Notes under the pieces: model-generated
Seen by the model: the letters and a program-made list of their open reading frames with translations, nothing else
The model's database searches: none
Told to the model about the DNA's origin: nothing
Shown: piece after piece, positions 16,582 through 24,498 of the stretch
Position numbering within the stretch: position 1 is the stretch's first letter
Layout: each line of letters opens with the position of its first letter
Origin: Robertmurraya kyonggiensis
GTDB taxonomy: Bacteria; Bacillota; Bacilli; Bacillales; Cytobacillaceae
DNA length: 64,000 nucleotides
NCBI RefSeq assembly: GCF_005116465.1
Contig: NZ_SWBM01000003.1
Span: 186,001-250,000 of the forward strand
Reading direction: 5' to 3'
Position numbers and translations under genes: made by a program

Positions 16582-19002
16582 TTACAATTCAAGTGCCAGT
16601 TTACGGGATAGGTTCTTAAACTCCCGTGCTAATTCTTTTTCTGATAGAGCTTTAGGTGTCACAACTGAAATATTTTGAGTGATACTTGAACCCGTGGCAT
16701 TACCTTGTCCAGATACACCTCTGTAATTAAAATCAAAACTGGTTGGTACTGCATTTTGCATATCCTTTGAAACTGCTGTCATTGCATCCTCAAAACCCAC
16801 ACCGATACCTTCACCCATGTTGTGACCAATTCCAGCAAACAGAGCAGAGGGGGATTTGATACCAAAGAAGTCTTTAATCTTCGATACCACATTACCGAAA
16901 AATCCAGAGATTTTATTCCATAGCCATGCCCCTGCGTCTGAAATCCCCTTCCACAATCCTTTAATTAAATTTCCGCCTACTTGAGACATTTGACCGATAT
17001 AACCAGTAAAGGCTCTGACTAGTCCAGATATAATCTGCGGTACTGCTTTAACAATCTCCACGATTATCCTTGGCAGATTTGCAATCAGTGCCACAAACAG
17101 TTGTACACCCGCTAAGATAATCTTATCGATGTTACCAATAATGGCATTGACCAGCGAGCTAACAATCTTGGGAATAGCACCTACAACAGTAGTAATAATC
17201 TGCGGCAATGCTTGGATTAGAGATACCAAAAGCCGGATACCTGCATCAATAATCAAAGGAATCGACCCAATAACAGCACTGATGATACTGTCGATAATTT
17301 GCGGTATTGCTTCCACAACTGCTGTAATAATGGTAGGCAAAGCTGTAACCAGTGAGGTCAATAATTGAATACCCGCTTCAATAATCTGCGGAATAGATTT
17401 AATGATAAAATCCACTATTGCTTTGATGATGACAGGCAATGCAGAAGTAAGCTGTGGTATGGCATCTACCAATCCCTGTGCTAATCCTAAAATCAACTGC
17501 AAAGCGGCATCCAAAATGAGCGGTAGGTTATCCATCAATCCTTGGACAATCTGCATAACTGCAGAAACTGCCGCAGGGATGAGTTGTGGTAACGCTATGC
17601 CGATTCCCTCCACAAGTGCTGTTACTAATTCAATTGCTGCATTTATTAGCAGTGGAAGGTTATCAATTAATGCACCGACAATCGTCATTAGAGCACTTAC
17701 TGCAGCTGGGATAAGTTCCGGTAAAAGATTTAACATTGTTTCCAGTACTTGCGTGAATATATTTGTAACTAATTCAAGAAGCATTGGTAGCAATTCTGCA
17801 ACCGCCGCTAATATTGCGCCTGTCGCTGTTGGCAAGGCGGCTACGATATTTTCTAAAACCGGTACAATATTAGTGACAACCGCCTCGAAAGCATCAACAA
17901 GATTCTCAGTCAGATTCGTCATATCAGCATTGGCATTACCGAGTCCAGCTGTAAATGAACCAAGTGCGGCCTGTAGTAACCCAATAGAACCGGAGATTGT
18001 CTCGGTTGATTCTTTTGCAAAGTTACCTGCATACTGCTCTGTGTTCTCAAAGAACATTTGCATTGCTACTTCGGCTTTTTCCGCTTGTGTTGCAGTATTC
18101 CAAGTGAAATCCAGACCCTTTGCGAGAGCATAGGCTTCGATGTTTGTAGCGTTCATCGCAACACCTAAGTTATCCATCATATCAAAGTTACCCTTTGCCG
18201 CCCCAGTGACTGCCTCCAATGCCGAGGACATATCAATACCCATAACAGATGCCATGTCTGCCGCACGTTGCATAGCCTTTTCAGTTAGCTCAAGACTTCT
18301 CTGTTGCTGTATACCAGAACCTTGGAACAACGCACCCATTTTGTTGGCGGTCGCAAGATACTCACTTTGGGAAACCCCAAGATTTTTATAAGCTTCCTCA
18401 CCCGTTTTCTGAATCGATGCAGCGTATGCACCAAAAACTGCCTCCGATCCACCTAGGTTTTGTTCTAATTCTCCGAACTGAGTAACTACCTCTTTACCTA
18501 ACTTAATAGCCGCGGCTCCAGCGGCAACGGCAACCGCACCCATCGCCACACTAATTCCCTTAAGTACACCCCCAAGCTTTTCAAACCTGCCACCAGCATC
18601 CTCTGCACTTTTACCAGAATCCTCTAACTCTTCACCGAGATTATCCGCTTCAATTGTGGACTCTTCTAGTTCACGCTCCATTAGATTCAGTTCTGCCTGA
18701 GCCCTATTTAATTGGATCTGCCAGTTTTGGGTGCGGCGGTCATTTTCACCGAAAGAGGAGGAGGCATTGTCAAGGGCAGCCTTAAGGGTTGAAATCTTTT
18801 CTTTCTGTGCGTCAATTTCTTTATTTAAAACGGCATTTCGTGCCGTGATCGATTGAATGGATTTATCATTCTTATCAAATTGACTGGTTACAAGGGCCAT
18901 TTCACTACCTAGTACCTTAAATGATTGATTGATTTCCGAGAGCGCCTTCTTAAATTCTCGCTCACCCTCGACACCTATTTTTAATCCAAAATTGTCCGCC
19001 AT
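16582..19002 (-). CDS. phage tail tape measure protein
   Basis: The protein is 806 residues from the ATG at 19002 (ADNFGLKIGVEGEREFKKAL), which has a GGAGGTGGAGGG site. A further 39 upstream codons are open but cover a terminator, so they are excluded. The N-terminal 190 residues are coiled coil; a tape-measure core follows (GEEAYKNLGVSQSEYLATAN, ADMASVMGIDMSSALEAVTG). Residues about 380-690 are hydrophobic helical repeats of about 37 residues with IPQIIxxx..LITSLV-like units. The end (FGIKSPSALFAGIGHNMGEG) is a common C-terminal motif. It sets tail length and probably passes into the target membrane. Confidence 0.93.
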   Translation of the reverse strand: MADNFGLKIGVEGEREFKKALSEINQSFKVLGSEMALVTSQFDKNDKSIQSITARNAVLNKEIDAQKEKISTLKAALDNASSSFGENDRRTQNWQIQLNRAQAELNLMERELEESTIEADNLGEELEDSGKSAEDAGGRFEKLGGVLKGISVAMGAVAVAAGAAAIKLGKEVVTQFGELEQNLGGSEAVFGAYAASIQKTGEEAYKNLGVSQSEYLATANKMGALFQGSGIQQQRSLELTEKAMQRAADMASVMGIDMSSALEAVTGAAKGNFDMMDNLGVAMNATNIEAYALAKGLDFTWNTATQAEKAEVAMQMFFENTEQYAGNFAKESTETISGSIGLLQAALGSFTAGLGNANADMTNLTENLVDAFEAVVTNIVPVLENIVAALPTATGAILAAVAELLPMLLELVTNIFTQVLETMLNLLPELIPAAVSALMTIVGALIDNLPLLINAAIELVTALVEGIGIALPQLIPAAVSAVMQIVQGLMDNLPLILDAALQLILGLAQGLVDAIPQLTSALPVIIKAIVDFIIKSIPQIIEAGIQLLTSLVTALPTIITAVVEAIPQIIDSIISAVIGSIPLIIDAGIRLLVSLIQALPQIITTVVGAIPKIVSSLVNAIIGNIDKIILAGVQLFVALIANLPRIIVEIVKAVPQIISGLVRAFTGYIGQMSQVGGNLIKGLWKGISDAGAWLWNKISGFFGNVVSKIKDFFGIKSPSALFAGIGHNMGEGIGVGFEDAMTAVSKDMQNAVPTSFDFNYRGVSGQGNATGSSITQNISVVTPKALSEKELAREFKNLSRKLALEL

Positions 19003-19031
19003 CCCTCCACCTCCCAGCTTTAGAGTACATG

Positions 19032-19058
19032 AAAAAGGAGCAATCTTTTGATTGCTCC
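19032..19058 (-). terminator. terminator after the moron gene
   Basis: GGAGCAATC pairs perfectly with GATTGCTCC around AAAA, followed by TTTTTC on the minus strand. It ends the transcript of the 143-residue accessory gene just before the tape measure ribosome-binding site. Confidence 0.85.
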
Positions 19059-19178
19059 AAAATAAAATGTTAGTTATTTTTTCATTAATTTCCTTAGGAG
19101 TAAATTCCACAAATACCAATCTACTGTTAATACAAGAACAACTGTATGAATCTATATTCCTGTTTACAGCTACTACTC

Positions 19179-19610
19179 TTACCCAATTTTTCTAGCTGTT
19201 ACCTCAATTTGATATTTAGCTTCATCTGTTTTTTTATAGATGCCGCTTGTAGAAAAATACTCTGAACCTGATATAGCAGGTATTCTTGCTCGTTCTGATA
19301 ATCCTCCATCAACAGGGGTGTATCCATATTTTGACATAATAAATTTAATCATTCGTCCAACATTCTGTCTGGCAGTTGTATTTTTGTTATCATCAGTAAC
19401 AACAACAGGGAAATTAGAATTTTCATTAAACTTATTTTCTAAATCCTTTGCTATTAATGTTAATACTGGTAATTCCATTTCTGATGCAATTATCATTTTG
19501 AACACGATTGCTGGATCTACCAAATAATCCATAACCTCTTCAACCCCATTTTTTCCATTATGGACATCAAGCATCTTTGTCTTTTTCATAAATTCTTCTT
19601 TAATACCCAT
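19179..19610 (-). CDS. unknown moron-type accessory gene in the tail operon
   Basis: I do not recognise this 143-residue soluble protein. It starts at the third of three consecutive ATGs, correctly spaced from AAAAGGAGA. It contains VMDYLVDPAIVFKMIIASEM, a mixed middle section, and RIPAISGSEYFSTSGIYKKT near the end, without a known motif. It interrupts the usual chaperone-to-tape-measure order and carries its own twin-palindrome control region (19635-19701) and terminator (19032-19058). That is the layout of a moron: a cargo gene expressed separately from phage late genes, often for the benefit of the lysogen. Confidence 0.6.
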   Translation of the reverse strand: MGIKEEFMKKTKMLDVHNGKNGVEEVMDYLVDPAIVFKMIIASEMELPVLTLIAKDLENKFNENSNFPVVVTDDNKNTTARQNVGRMIKFIMSKYGYTPVDGGLSERARIPAISGSEYFSTSGIYKKTDEAKYQIEVTARKIG

Positions 19611-19634
19611 CATCATTCTCCTTTTAATATCAAT

Positions 19635-19701
19635 TTAATGTTACATATGCGTTACATTAAAATATTTCTATGCAATTAATGTATCATATACGTTACATTA
19701 A
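19635..19701 (-). promoter_or_regulatory. twin 26-bp palindromes upstream of the moron gene
   Basis: Two near-identical imperfect palindromes lie at 19635-19660 and 19676-19701. Each begins TTAATGT and ends GTTACATTAA, with CATATG- or CATATA-like centres, and their starts are 41 bp apart (four helical turns). A possible promoter (TTGTTT, 17 bases, TACATT on the minus strand) overlaps the distal one. They look like operators for a dimeric regulator that is not encoded next to them. Confidence 0.65.
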
Positions 19702-19730
19702 AACAATATCTAATTAGAAAATAATGTACT

Positions 19731-20305
19731 TTATATGCCAAGTGGGATAATATCGTCAATGGTTCGAGTTTTCTTTGTTTTTTCAATCCCATGCCATTGC
19801 TTGTGGCAAGTCCATAAATCAAAAAACAGTCCAATTGGCATAAGCCAGAATTCCTCTGCTTCCATGCCCATCTGAACCGTTCCATAATAAAGAAGCCGGG
19901 TAAAGACCTCAGCGTCTGTTACCCGACTTCCACGTTTTTTGGAGTCCCCTCCTCACTTTCTACATTTCGCTTTGTACCTTTGAACATCGCCTCGGTAATT
20001 GCAGTTTTATATGCCGCTAAGTCAAGTGGTGAGGTAAGAAGCTCCACTTCTTCCTCTGTCAGCAATTCTTCTGGTGCGTTCTTATTCTTAAGGTTTCGAA
20101 TCAAAATGGACTGGTTTGCAAGCAGCGTGATTAGCCAAACAATCTCATCAAGTGCCATCTCGAAGTTTTCTGATTTCATCAGTTTTTCTCCAAGGTTTTC
20201 AAGACCACCATAACGACCGGCAATGGCCTTTGTAGCTCGTGTAGTTAAAACCAGTTCATACTCTTTGTCACCTATGTTAATTGTGGCACTTCTCTCATTA
20301 TCCAT
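19731..20305 (-). CDS. tail assembly chaperone long form (G-T fusion by -1 frameshift)
   Basis: The 128-residue short form is followed in the -1 frame by an open extension of 67 codons ending at 19731. It includes TDAEVFTRLLYYGTVQMGME, AEEFWLMPIGLFFDLW and HKQWHGIEKTKKTRTIDDII, which is the typical T domain of siphovirus chaperones. A slippery heptamer A-AAA-AAC, in correct phase, lies at 19940-19934, five codons before the short-form stop. Slippage gives a fusion of about 191 residues. The long form recruits the tape measure protein and tail tube subunits during assembly. Confidence 0.85.
19919..20305 (-). CDS. tail assembly chaperone short form (gpG-like)
   Basis: This 128-residue acidic, helical protein (MDNERSATINIGDKEYELVL, TTRATKAIAGRYGGLENLGE) lies between the major tail protein and the tape measure gene, where lambda-like phages encode gpG. 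It ends with EEGTPKNVEVG; the codons for Pro-Lys-Asn carry the slippery heptamer used to make the long form. It coats the tape measure protein during tail assembly and is absent from the finished virion. Confidence 0.88.
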   Translation of the reverse strand: MDNERSATINIGDKEYELVLTTRATKAIAGRYGGLENLGEKLMKSENFEMALDEIVWLITLLANQSILIRNLKNKNAPEELLTEEEVELLTSPLDLAAYKTAITEAMFKGTKRNVESEEGTPKNVEVG

Positions 20306-20316
20306 GATTTCTCCTC

Positions 20317-20907
20317 CTATGGTACAGGTGTATAAACAGGTTCATAGACCTCAGTGAACCAACCTGTTATGGTGGTCGATGAAACACCAGGATCACCTTC
20401 TGTAACTTCAGCTTTCCATGGATGTTTGCCCAATCCATCCAGCTTATTCCTGCGCATAACGGTTCCTTCAATGGTGGGTGTGGAAAAGGTAATGGAGTCA
20501 GCTTTAGTCTGTAAGTTTGTTGCTGGTAGTCCGAACTTAACGCGATACAGCCAAAAATAGCGATATGTTCCATTAGCCCTTTGCGCACGAAACCCCACTG
20601 CAACAGGTGTACCCACGTTTTCACTGGCTGAGATTAGTACCCCGTTGTCATCAGTAGAAGCGCCAGTTAAATCCGCTGCGACCGTTGGACCAATGTCGTC
20701 TACACCGAGAGTGAGAGTACCACTGTTAAAGTCTTTCACAACCTCAGCCGCACCGTCGTCAGCATACAGAATGGCTTCCACTAGTTCAACCGAAAGTTCA
20801 GCAGTGATGGCTTTTGCAAGTACAGAAGGTTGGGCATAAGTTTCCTCACCGTTAGCGTCCTCTGTTATTTTTGAATAGTACAGTCTATCCAGACCAATCG
20901 TTGCCAT
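20317..20907 (-). CDS. phage major tail (tube) protein, phi13 type
   Basis: This 196-residue protein forms the tail tube. It begins ATIGLDRLYYSKITEDANGE and has the beta-rich pattern VLAKAITAELSVELVEAILY, ADDGAAEVVKDFNSGTLTLG and WLYRVKFGLPATNLQTKADS seen in phi13-family tail proteins, with a threonine-rich C-terminal end. It precedes the chaperone gene by 11 bases. A GGAGGAATAACAA site supports the start. Confidence 0.92.
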   Translation of the reverse strand: MATIGLDRLYYSKITEDANGEETYAQPSVLAKAITAELSVELVEAILYADDGAAEVVKDFNSGTLTLGVDDIGPTVAADLTGASTDDNGVLISASENVGTPVAVGFRAQRANGTYRYFWLYRVKFGLPATNLQTKADSITFSTPTIEGTVMRRNKLDGLGKHPWKAEVTEGDPGVSSTTITGWFTEVYEPVYTPVP

Positions 20908-20910
20908 TTG

Positions 20911-21252
20911 TTATTCCTCCATTCTATAGTTTTTCGCCACATCGATGGCGTAATGGTGATATCCAGTATCATCCTCGTGACCGATATATCTTCGTTCAGT
21001 CACAGTAAAATCCGCATTTATTAAAGCAGTTGTGAGCTGCCATTTCCGCTCTAGGTAGTTATTTTTTGAGAACAGTGATATCCTCGCTTCCTGCACATCA
21101 AAGCCTGGACGATTATCCGCATGAACTTCAAAAATATCCGAAAGAGGGAGAATCACGACATACTCATCTGGTGCCAAACCTGAAAAAACCCCGGTTTCCA
21201 CGGGGAGCGGTATGGCGGTCACAAGTGTATTAAGTTCCTCTAAGATATTCAT
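20911..21252 (-). CDS. phage tail terminator/completion protein
   Basis: The 113-residue protein lies between the HK97 gp10-like gene and the major tail protein, the usual place for the tail terminator that caps the tube. PLPVETGVFSGLAPDEYVVI and a closing YHHYAIDVAKNYRMEE are typical of this group in Firmicute prophages. It overlaps the gp10-like gene by four bases. The assignment rests mainly on position and length. Confidence 0.75.
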   Translation of the reverse strand: MNILEELNTLVTAIPLPVETGVFSGLAPDEYVVILPLSDIFEVHADNRPGFDVQEARISLFSKNNYLERKWQLTTALINADFTVTERRYIGHEDDTGYHHYAIDVAKNYRMEE

Positions 21253-21680
21253 ATTTTGTCGATCTCCTCCTCCAGCTTGGCAACCATTGCGTTGATGCAG
21301 GGTTTCCTAGATGCATTCCTCGCAGGCTTTAGGAAGGGTTTTGCAGGCTGACCATGCTTCCCATATTCGATGATGCTGGCAAGTTTAGCATTGCTCTCAC
21401 CATCAGAACGTGGCTCTGCAAAGCCAACTTTTACATTGAAGTTACCGTTTCTATCCTGCTTTGCACCAGAAAGGCCCAGTGAAGATAGCAATTCTCCAGT
21501 ACTTTTGGATGGATATTTCGTGTCCTTGCCAACCACCTTACTTAGATTTCCCTTGACTTTATCTAGCACCACTTCACCGCCAACTTCCAAAACCTTAGGA
21601 AGAATCACATCGGTTTGGTCAGCTAATCGGGATACCTTTAAAAGGAATTCTTCTGGCATCTTTATATTCGCTTTTGCCAT
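21249..21680 (-). CDS. HK97 gp10-like phage protein
   Basis: The 143-residue basic protein (MAKANIKMPEEFLLKVSRLA, DKVKGNLSKVVGK, KLASIIEYGKHGQPAKPFLK, PARNAS) has the HK97 gp10 family core, especially YGxxGQPAKPFLxPA. These proteins act in head-tail joining or tail completion. The ATG at 21680 follows GAGGTGATGAAT. It sits in the canonical order between head closure and tail terminator genes. Confidence 0.9.
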   Translation of the reverse strand: MAKANIKMPEEFLLKVSRLADQTDVILPKVLEVGGEVVLDKVKGNLSKVVGKDTKYPSKSTGELLSSLGLSGAKQDRNGNFNVKVGFAEPRSDGESNAKLASIIEYGKHGQPAKPFLKPARNASRKPCINAMVAKLEEEIDKI

Positions 21681-21685
21681 ATTCA

Positions 21686-22021
21686 TCACCTCACAGTTGG
21701 TTCTAGCTTTTCGGCTAAAACCTCGACATACATACCTCGATTTCTTACATCCTCAACACTTAAAATTTGATATCTGCCATCATCGCAGACGATAACCATT
21801 TCATTGGTCACCTTAAGTCCGAAGATTTTCCTAAACCTGAATAGGGAAGTTGCAGATGAAAATGATGCCATATTCGTCCATCGCTCACTGCCATGCCGAT
21901 CTTCCTTGTAAGCAAGTACACTTGCGAGTATGTTGTCACCTTTTGTGGCGAAGCCTTCCGCATCCTTTATGGGTATCGTGCTAATGATATCGATGAAGGT
22001 GTTCATCTTCCCAAAGCTCAC
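21686..22021 (-). CDS. phage head closure/head-tail adaptor protein
   Basis: The protein is 111 residues if the GTG at 22021 is used, which is placed eight bases after GTGGGGTG; an ATG at 22006 is an alternative. NTFIDIISTIPIKDAEGFAT and the stretch from residue 60 (FRFRKIFGLKVTNEMVIVCD) fit the SPP1 gp16-like head-closure family. The end IVCDDGRYQILSVEDVRNRG is a typical small beta-barrel tail. It overlaps the region of the connector gene stop. Confidence 0.8.
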   Translation of the reverse strand: MSFGKMNTFIDIISTIPIKDAEGFATKGDNILASVLAYKEDRHGSERWTNMASFSSATSLFRFRKIFGLKVTNEMVIVCDDGRYQILSVEDVRNRGMYVEVLAEKLEPTVR

Positions 22022-22022
22022 G

Positions 22023-22343
22023 CTAAACACCCCACTCTCGATCAAGTCGTAAAAGCAAGTTCACTGTGTTCCATACTTGTTGCCCCGCCTGTACACTATC
22101 AGCAAAGAAACCTGCCGTCGAGCCATCTCTACTTTCATAGAAATGACTCGACAACATGATCACTGCTTGTTCTGTTGTTGGAGGCATAGCATGTGTTTCA
22201 TAATGGTTTTCAGGAACGTGCTGATAGCTCTGTGCATAGGAGACTGCAGCAGTGATAAATCCAATAAGGAGGGCATCATCCTGATCATGTGCTAAAATTA
22301 AGTTCGCTTTAACTTTAGGCAAGAGATTATCTGCCACTGCCAT
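22023..22343 (-). CDS. phage head-tail connector (gp6-like)
   Basis: This 106-residue helical protein contains LPKVKANLILAHDQDDALLI and FITAAVSYAQSYQH, then EQAVIMLSSHFYESRDGSTA and a C-terminal LLRLDREWGV. This is the HK97 gp6/SPP1 gp15 connector pattern, forming the ring under the portal. An AAAGGAGGTTGG site precedes the ATG. Its end overlaps the next gene's extended frame. Confidence 0.9.
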   Translation of the reverse strand: MAVADNLLPKVKANLILAHDQDDALLIGFITAAVSYAQSYQHVPENHYETHAMPPTTEQAVIMLSSHFYESRDGSTAGFFADSVQAGQQVWNTVNLLLRLDREWGV

Positions 22344-22369
22344 ACCACCAACCTCCTTTACATTCCACC

Positions 22370-22582
22370 TTAGTCAGCCTCCATAAGCCCAGCTGCTTTT
22401 AGTTTGGCAAGCAGGGCATTAAAGTCCGTAACTAGACCAGCAACATCGGTGGCGGTGCTGTCTGCCTGGTTTTCAGCAACAGGAAGCCCCATAACCGAGG
22501 CCCCTTCTTTAATTTCTAAAACACCTCCGATGACAGTTTTTTCTCCGCCTTGTTCGGTATAATTCTTCGTGTTATAACTCAT
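22370..22582 (-). CDS. small head-associated protein (head-fibre-like)
   Basis: The 70-residue acidic protein (SYNTKNYTEQGGEKTVIGGV, LEIKEGASVMGLP) ends in an Ala/Leu-rich helix (DFNALLAKLKAAGLMEAD). Short proteins of this kind immediately after the capsid gene in Firmicute siphoviruses are often called head fibre proteins, after phi29 gp8.5-like folds. The GGAGGTGC site and tight spacing to the capsid gene (12 bases) support it being real. Function is by analogy only. Confidence 0.65.
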   Translation of the reverse strand: MSYNTKNYTEQGGEKTVIGGVLEIKEGASVMGLPVAENQADSTATDVAGLVTDFNALLAKLKAAGLMEAD

Positions 22583-22594
22583 AAAGCACCTCCG

Positions 22595-23788
22595 TTAGGC
22601 TTTCTGTTGGAGTACCTTAACGGCCTCCGGTAAGATAAGCTTTCCATCAACTCGCTGAGTCGCAATAAATCCTACTTGACCTGTAACAGCATAGAGTTCA
22701 TTTAATCGTTTGAATACGCGTCCTTGACGGTCTGCCACCCAGTAATAACTAAAATCACCGAATACCATAGTCTTTGCACCTGCTTCAATAGTAGGTACAT
22801 ATGATGAGGTGTACAGCGGGCGGTTAAGAATCGTATCAGGTGTCCCCGCTTGGACAGAAGGTTGCCATAAGTACTGTCCGTTTCCGTCCTTTAATTTACG
22901 GATAGCTTTTATAGTGGCGTCATTCATTACGAATACTGCCTTATTTCGATACGGTGCTTTTAAGCTGTAGAATAAATCTAATACCTCATCCAAAGTGATG
23001 GCAGTGGCACTTGCCGCAGTAACCCCAACTTGACCACCACCAGTAGCATTCAGAATTCCTGTTGGCTTTCCTGTACCGTCACCTATGAAGAAGGCTTCCT
23101 CCTCCTTGTTACCAATGCGACGGGCGAATTCTCTTGTGATGTAGCTTTCGAGATTAAACACGGAATCATTTAGCAGTTCCTCAGAGACTTTGATCATCGT
23201 TGCTAGTTTATAAGCACCAATCGATACTTGACCGAAGCTGTCATCACTCTCTGGTATAGCTCCCTCTTCATCGATCCAACTTGCAGTGCCTTTGCTTGCA
23301 ACAACAGGAATCTTGCGGTCACCAGAAGATGTAGTGATTACATTGGCCAACCTACGGAAGATATTTTCTTCCTCTAGGGCTTCTACAAGCGTACGCTCAA
23401 ACTCATCTGGCACGAGGAATCCGCCTTCGGAATCAGTGCCAATCTTTAAAGCGTTCCTTACTTCATAGCTGACATTATCACGCATCGCATTCCAGAAAGC
23501 TTTTTTGTATTCAGCACTTGCACGACCGGTCTTTTCCTCTCCAGTTCTAGTAGGTTCATTGGTAATTGGGTTACTGGTTGCTTTCGACAGTTCCAAGTCG
23601 ATAGATGCTTGGCGTTCCAAACGTTCAATTTCCTTACCAAGAGCCACCACATCGGCTTCCATTTTTTCATAGGTTGTCGTGTCCTCGGCGGATAACAGTC
23701 CATCACCACCACGTTTTGAATCAAGGAATGCCTTTGCTGCGTCCCAAGCTTTAGCGCGTTTCTCACGCAATTCAAGAATTTTACTCAT
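22595..23788 (-). CDS. HK97-family major capsid protein
   Basis: The 397-residue protein has an N-terminal coiled scaffold region (about 1-100, MSKILELREKRAKAWDAAKA) that would be removed by the protease encoded upstream. The HK97 fold then begins near TDSEGGFLVPDEFERTLVEA. Further fold landmarks are WIDEEGAIPESDDSFGQVSI, LAKLATMIKVSEELLNDS-like helices and FFIGDGTGKPTGILNATGG. It assembles the icosahedral head. The order protease-capsid-connector is standard. Confidence 0.95.
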   Translation of the reverse strand: MSKILELREKRAKAWDAAKAFLDSKRGGDGLLSAEDTTTYEKMEADVVALGKEIERLERQASIDLELSKATSNPITNEPTRTGEEKTGRASAEYKKAFWNAMRDNVSYEVRNALKIGTDSEGGFLVPDEFERTLVEALEEENIFRRLANVITTSSGDRKIPVVASKGTASWIDEEGAIPESDDSFGQVSIGAYKLATMIKVSEELLNDSVFNLESYITREFARRIGNKEEEAFFIGDGTGKPTGILNATGGGQVGVTAASATAITLDEVLDLFYSLKAPYRNKAVFVMNDATIKAIRKLKDGNGQYLWQPSVQAGTPDTILNRPLYTSSYVPTIEAGAKTMVFGDFSYYWVADRQGRVFKRLNELYAVTGQVGFIATQRVDGKLILPEAVKVLQQKA

Positions 23789-23808
23789 TGTTATTTCCTC
23801 CCTTAAAA

Positions 23809-24498
23809 TTAGTGCGAAATTAAAGAAAGCCGCTTATCCAGCGACTCAATGGGTGTACCTGTTTTCTGTTTTGGTTGTTTTGGCAGTTTGCTGATAAGCG
23901 AGTTAGTAACCGCCATCCTGCTAAAGATAAGACTATCTGTCAAATCCGGTGTTTCACTTTCCATGAACATGATCTTATCTGCAAAACCAAGTTCAATCGC
24001 TTTATTGGCATTCATCCAGGACTCTGCATCCATCAGATGGGAGAGTTTTGTTCGAGAAAGACCTGTCTTTAACTCATAGGCATTAATAATGCTTTCCTTA
24101 ACCTCATCCAATAAAGCCTTTGCTCGCATCATTTCCTCACTGTCACCGATAGCAATGGTTGATGGATTATGAATCATAAGCATGGAAACTGGGGACATAT
24201 ACACATCCCCACCTGCCATTGCAATAACGGATGCCGCACTTGCCGCAAGCCCATCAATCTTTACAGTAACTTTTCCGGTATACTCCATCAGCATGTTATA
24301 AATCTGAGCTGCTGCAAACACATCACCACCAGGGGAATTAATCCACACCGTAATATCGCCAGTGCCTGCCAGCAGTTCATCCTTAAACATCTTAGGTGTG
24401 ACCTCATCCCCCCACCACGTTTCTTCGGATATCACTCCATTTAAATAGAGGGTACGTTCTTCATCAGAATCTCGCACCCAGTTCCAAAACTTCCTCAT
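23809..24498 (-). CDS. ClpP-like prohead maturation protease
   Basis: This 229-residue serine protease of the ClpP fold trims the capsid scaffold. INSPGGDVFAAAQIYNML, GLAASAASVIAMAGGDVYMS (nucleophile Ser) and MLMIHNPSTIAIGDSEEMMR (catalytic His) are visible, with the Asp likely further on near MDAESWMNANKAIELGFADK. It is encoded directly before the capsid gene and directly after the portal, whose stop abuts its start. Confidence 0.95.
   Translation of the reverse strand: MRKFWNWVRDSDEERTLYLNGVISEETWWGDEVTPKMFKDELLAGTGDITVWINSPGGDVFAAAQIYNMLMEYTGKVTVKIDGLAASAASVIAMAGGDVYMSPVSMLMIHNPSTIAIGDSEEMMRAKALLDEVKESIINAYELKTGLSRTKLSHLMDAESWMNANKAIELGFADKIMFMESETPDLTDSLIFSRMAVTNSLISKLPKQPKQKTGTPIESLDKRLSLISH

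Noticed and set aside
19003-19119. N-terminal extension of the tape measure protein
   Set aside because: The added codons cover a strong terminator hairpin, while the ATG at 19002 has an excellent ribosome-binding site.
19676-19885. A 69-residue open frame after the chaperone gene
   Set aside because: It is in a third frame. The -1 frame over the same bases encodes the recognisable T domain, so this one is a shadow.
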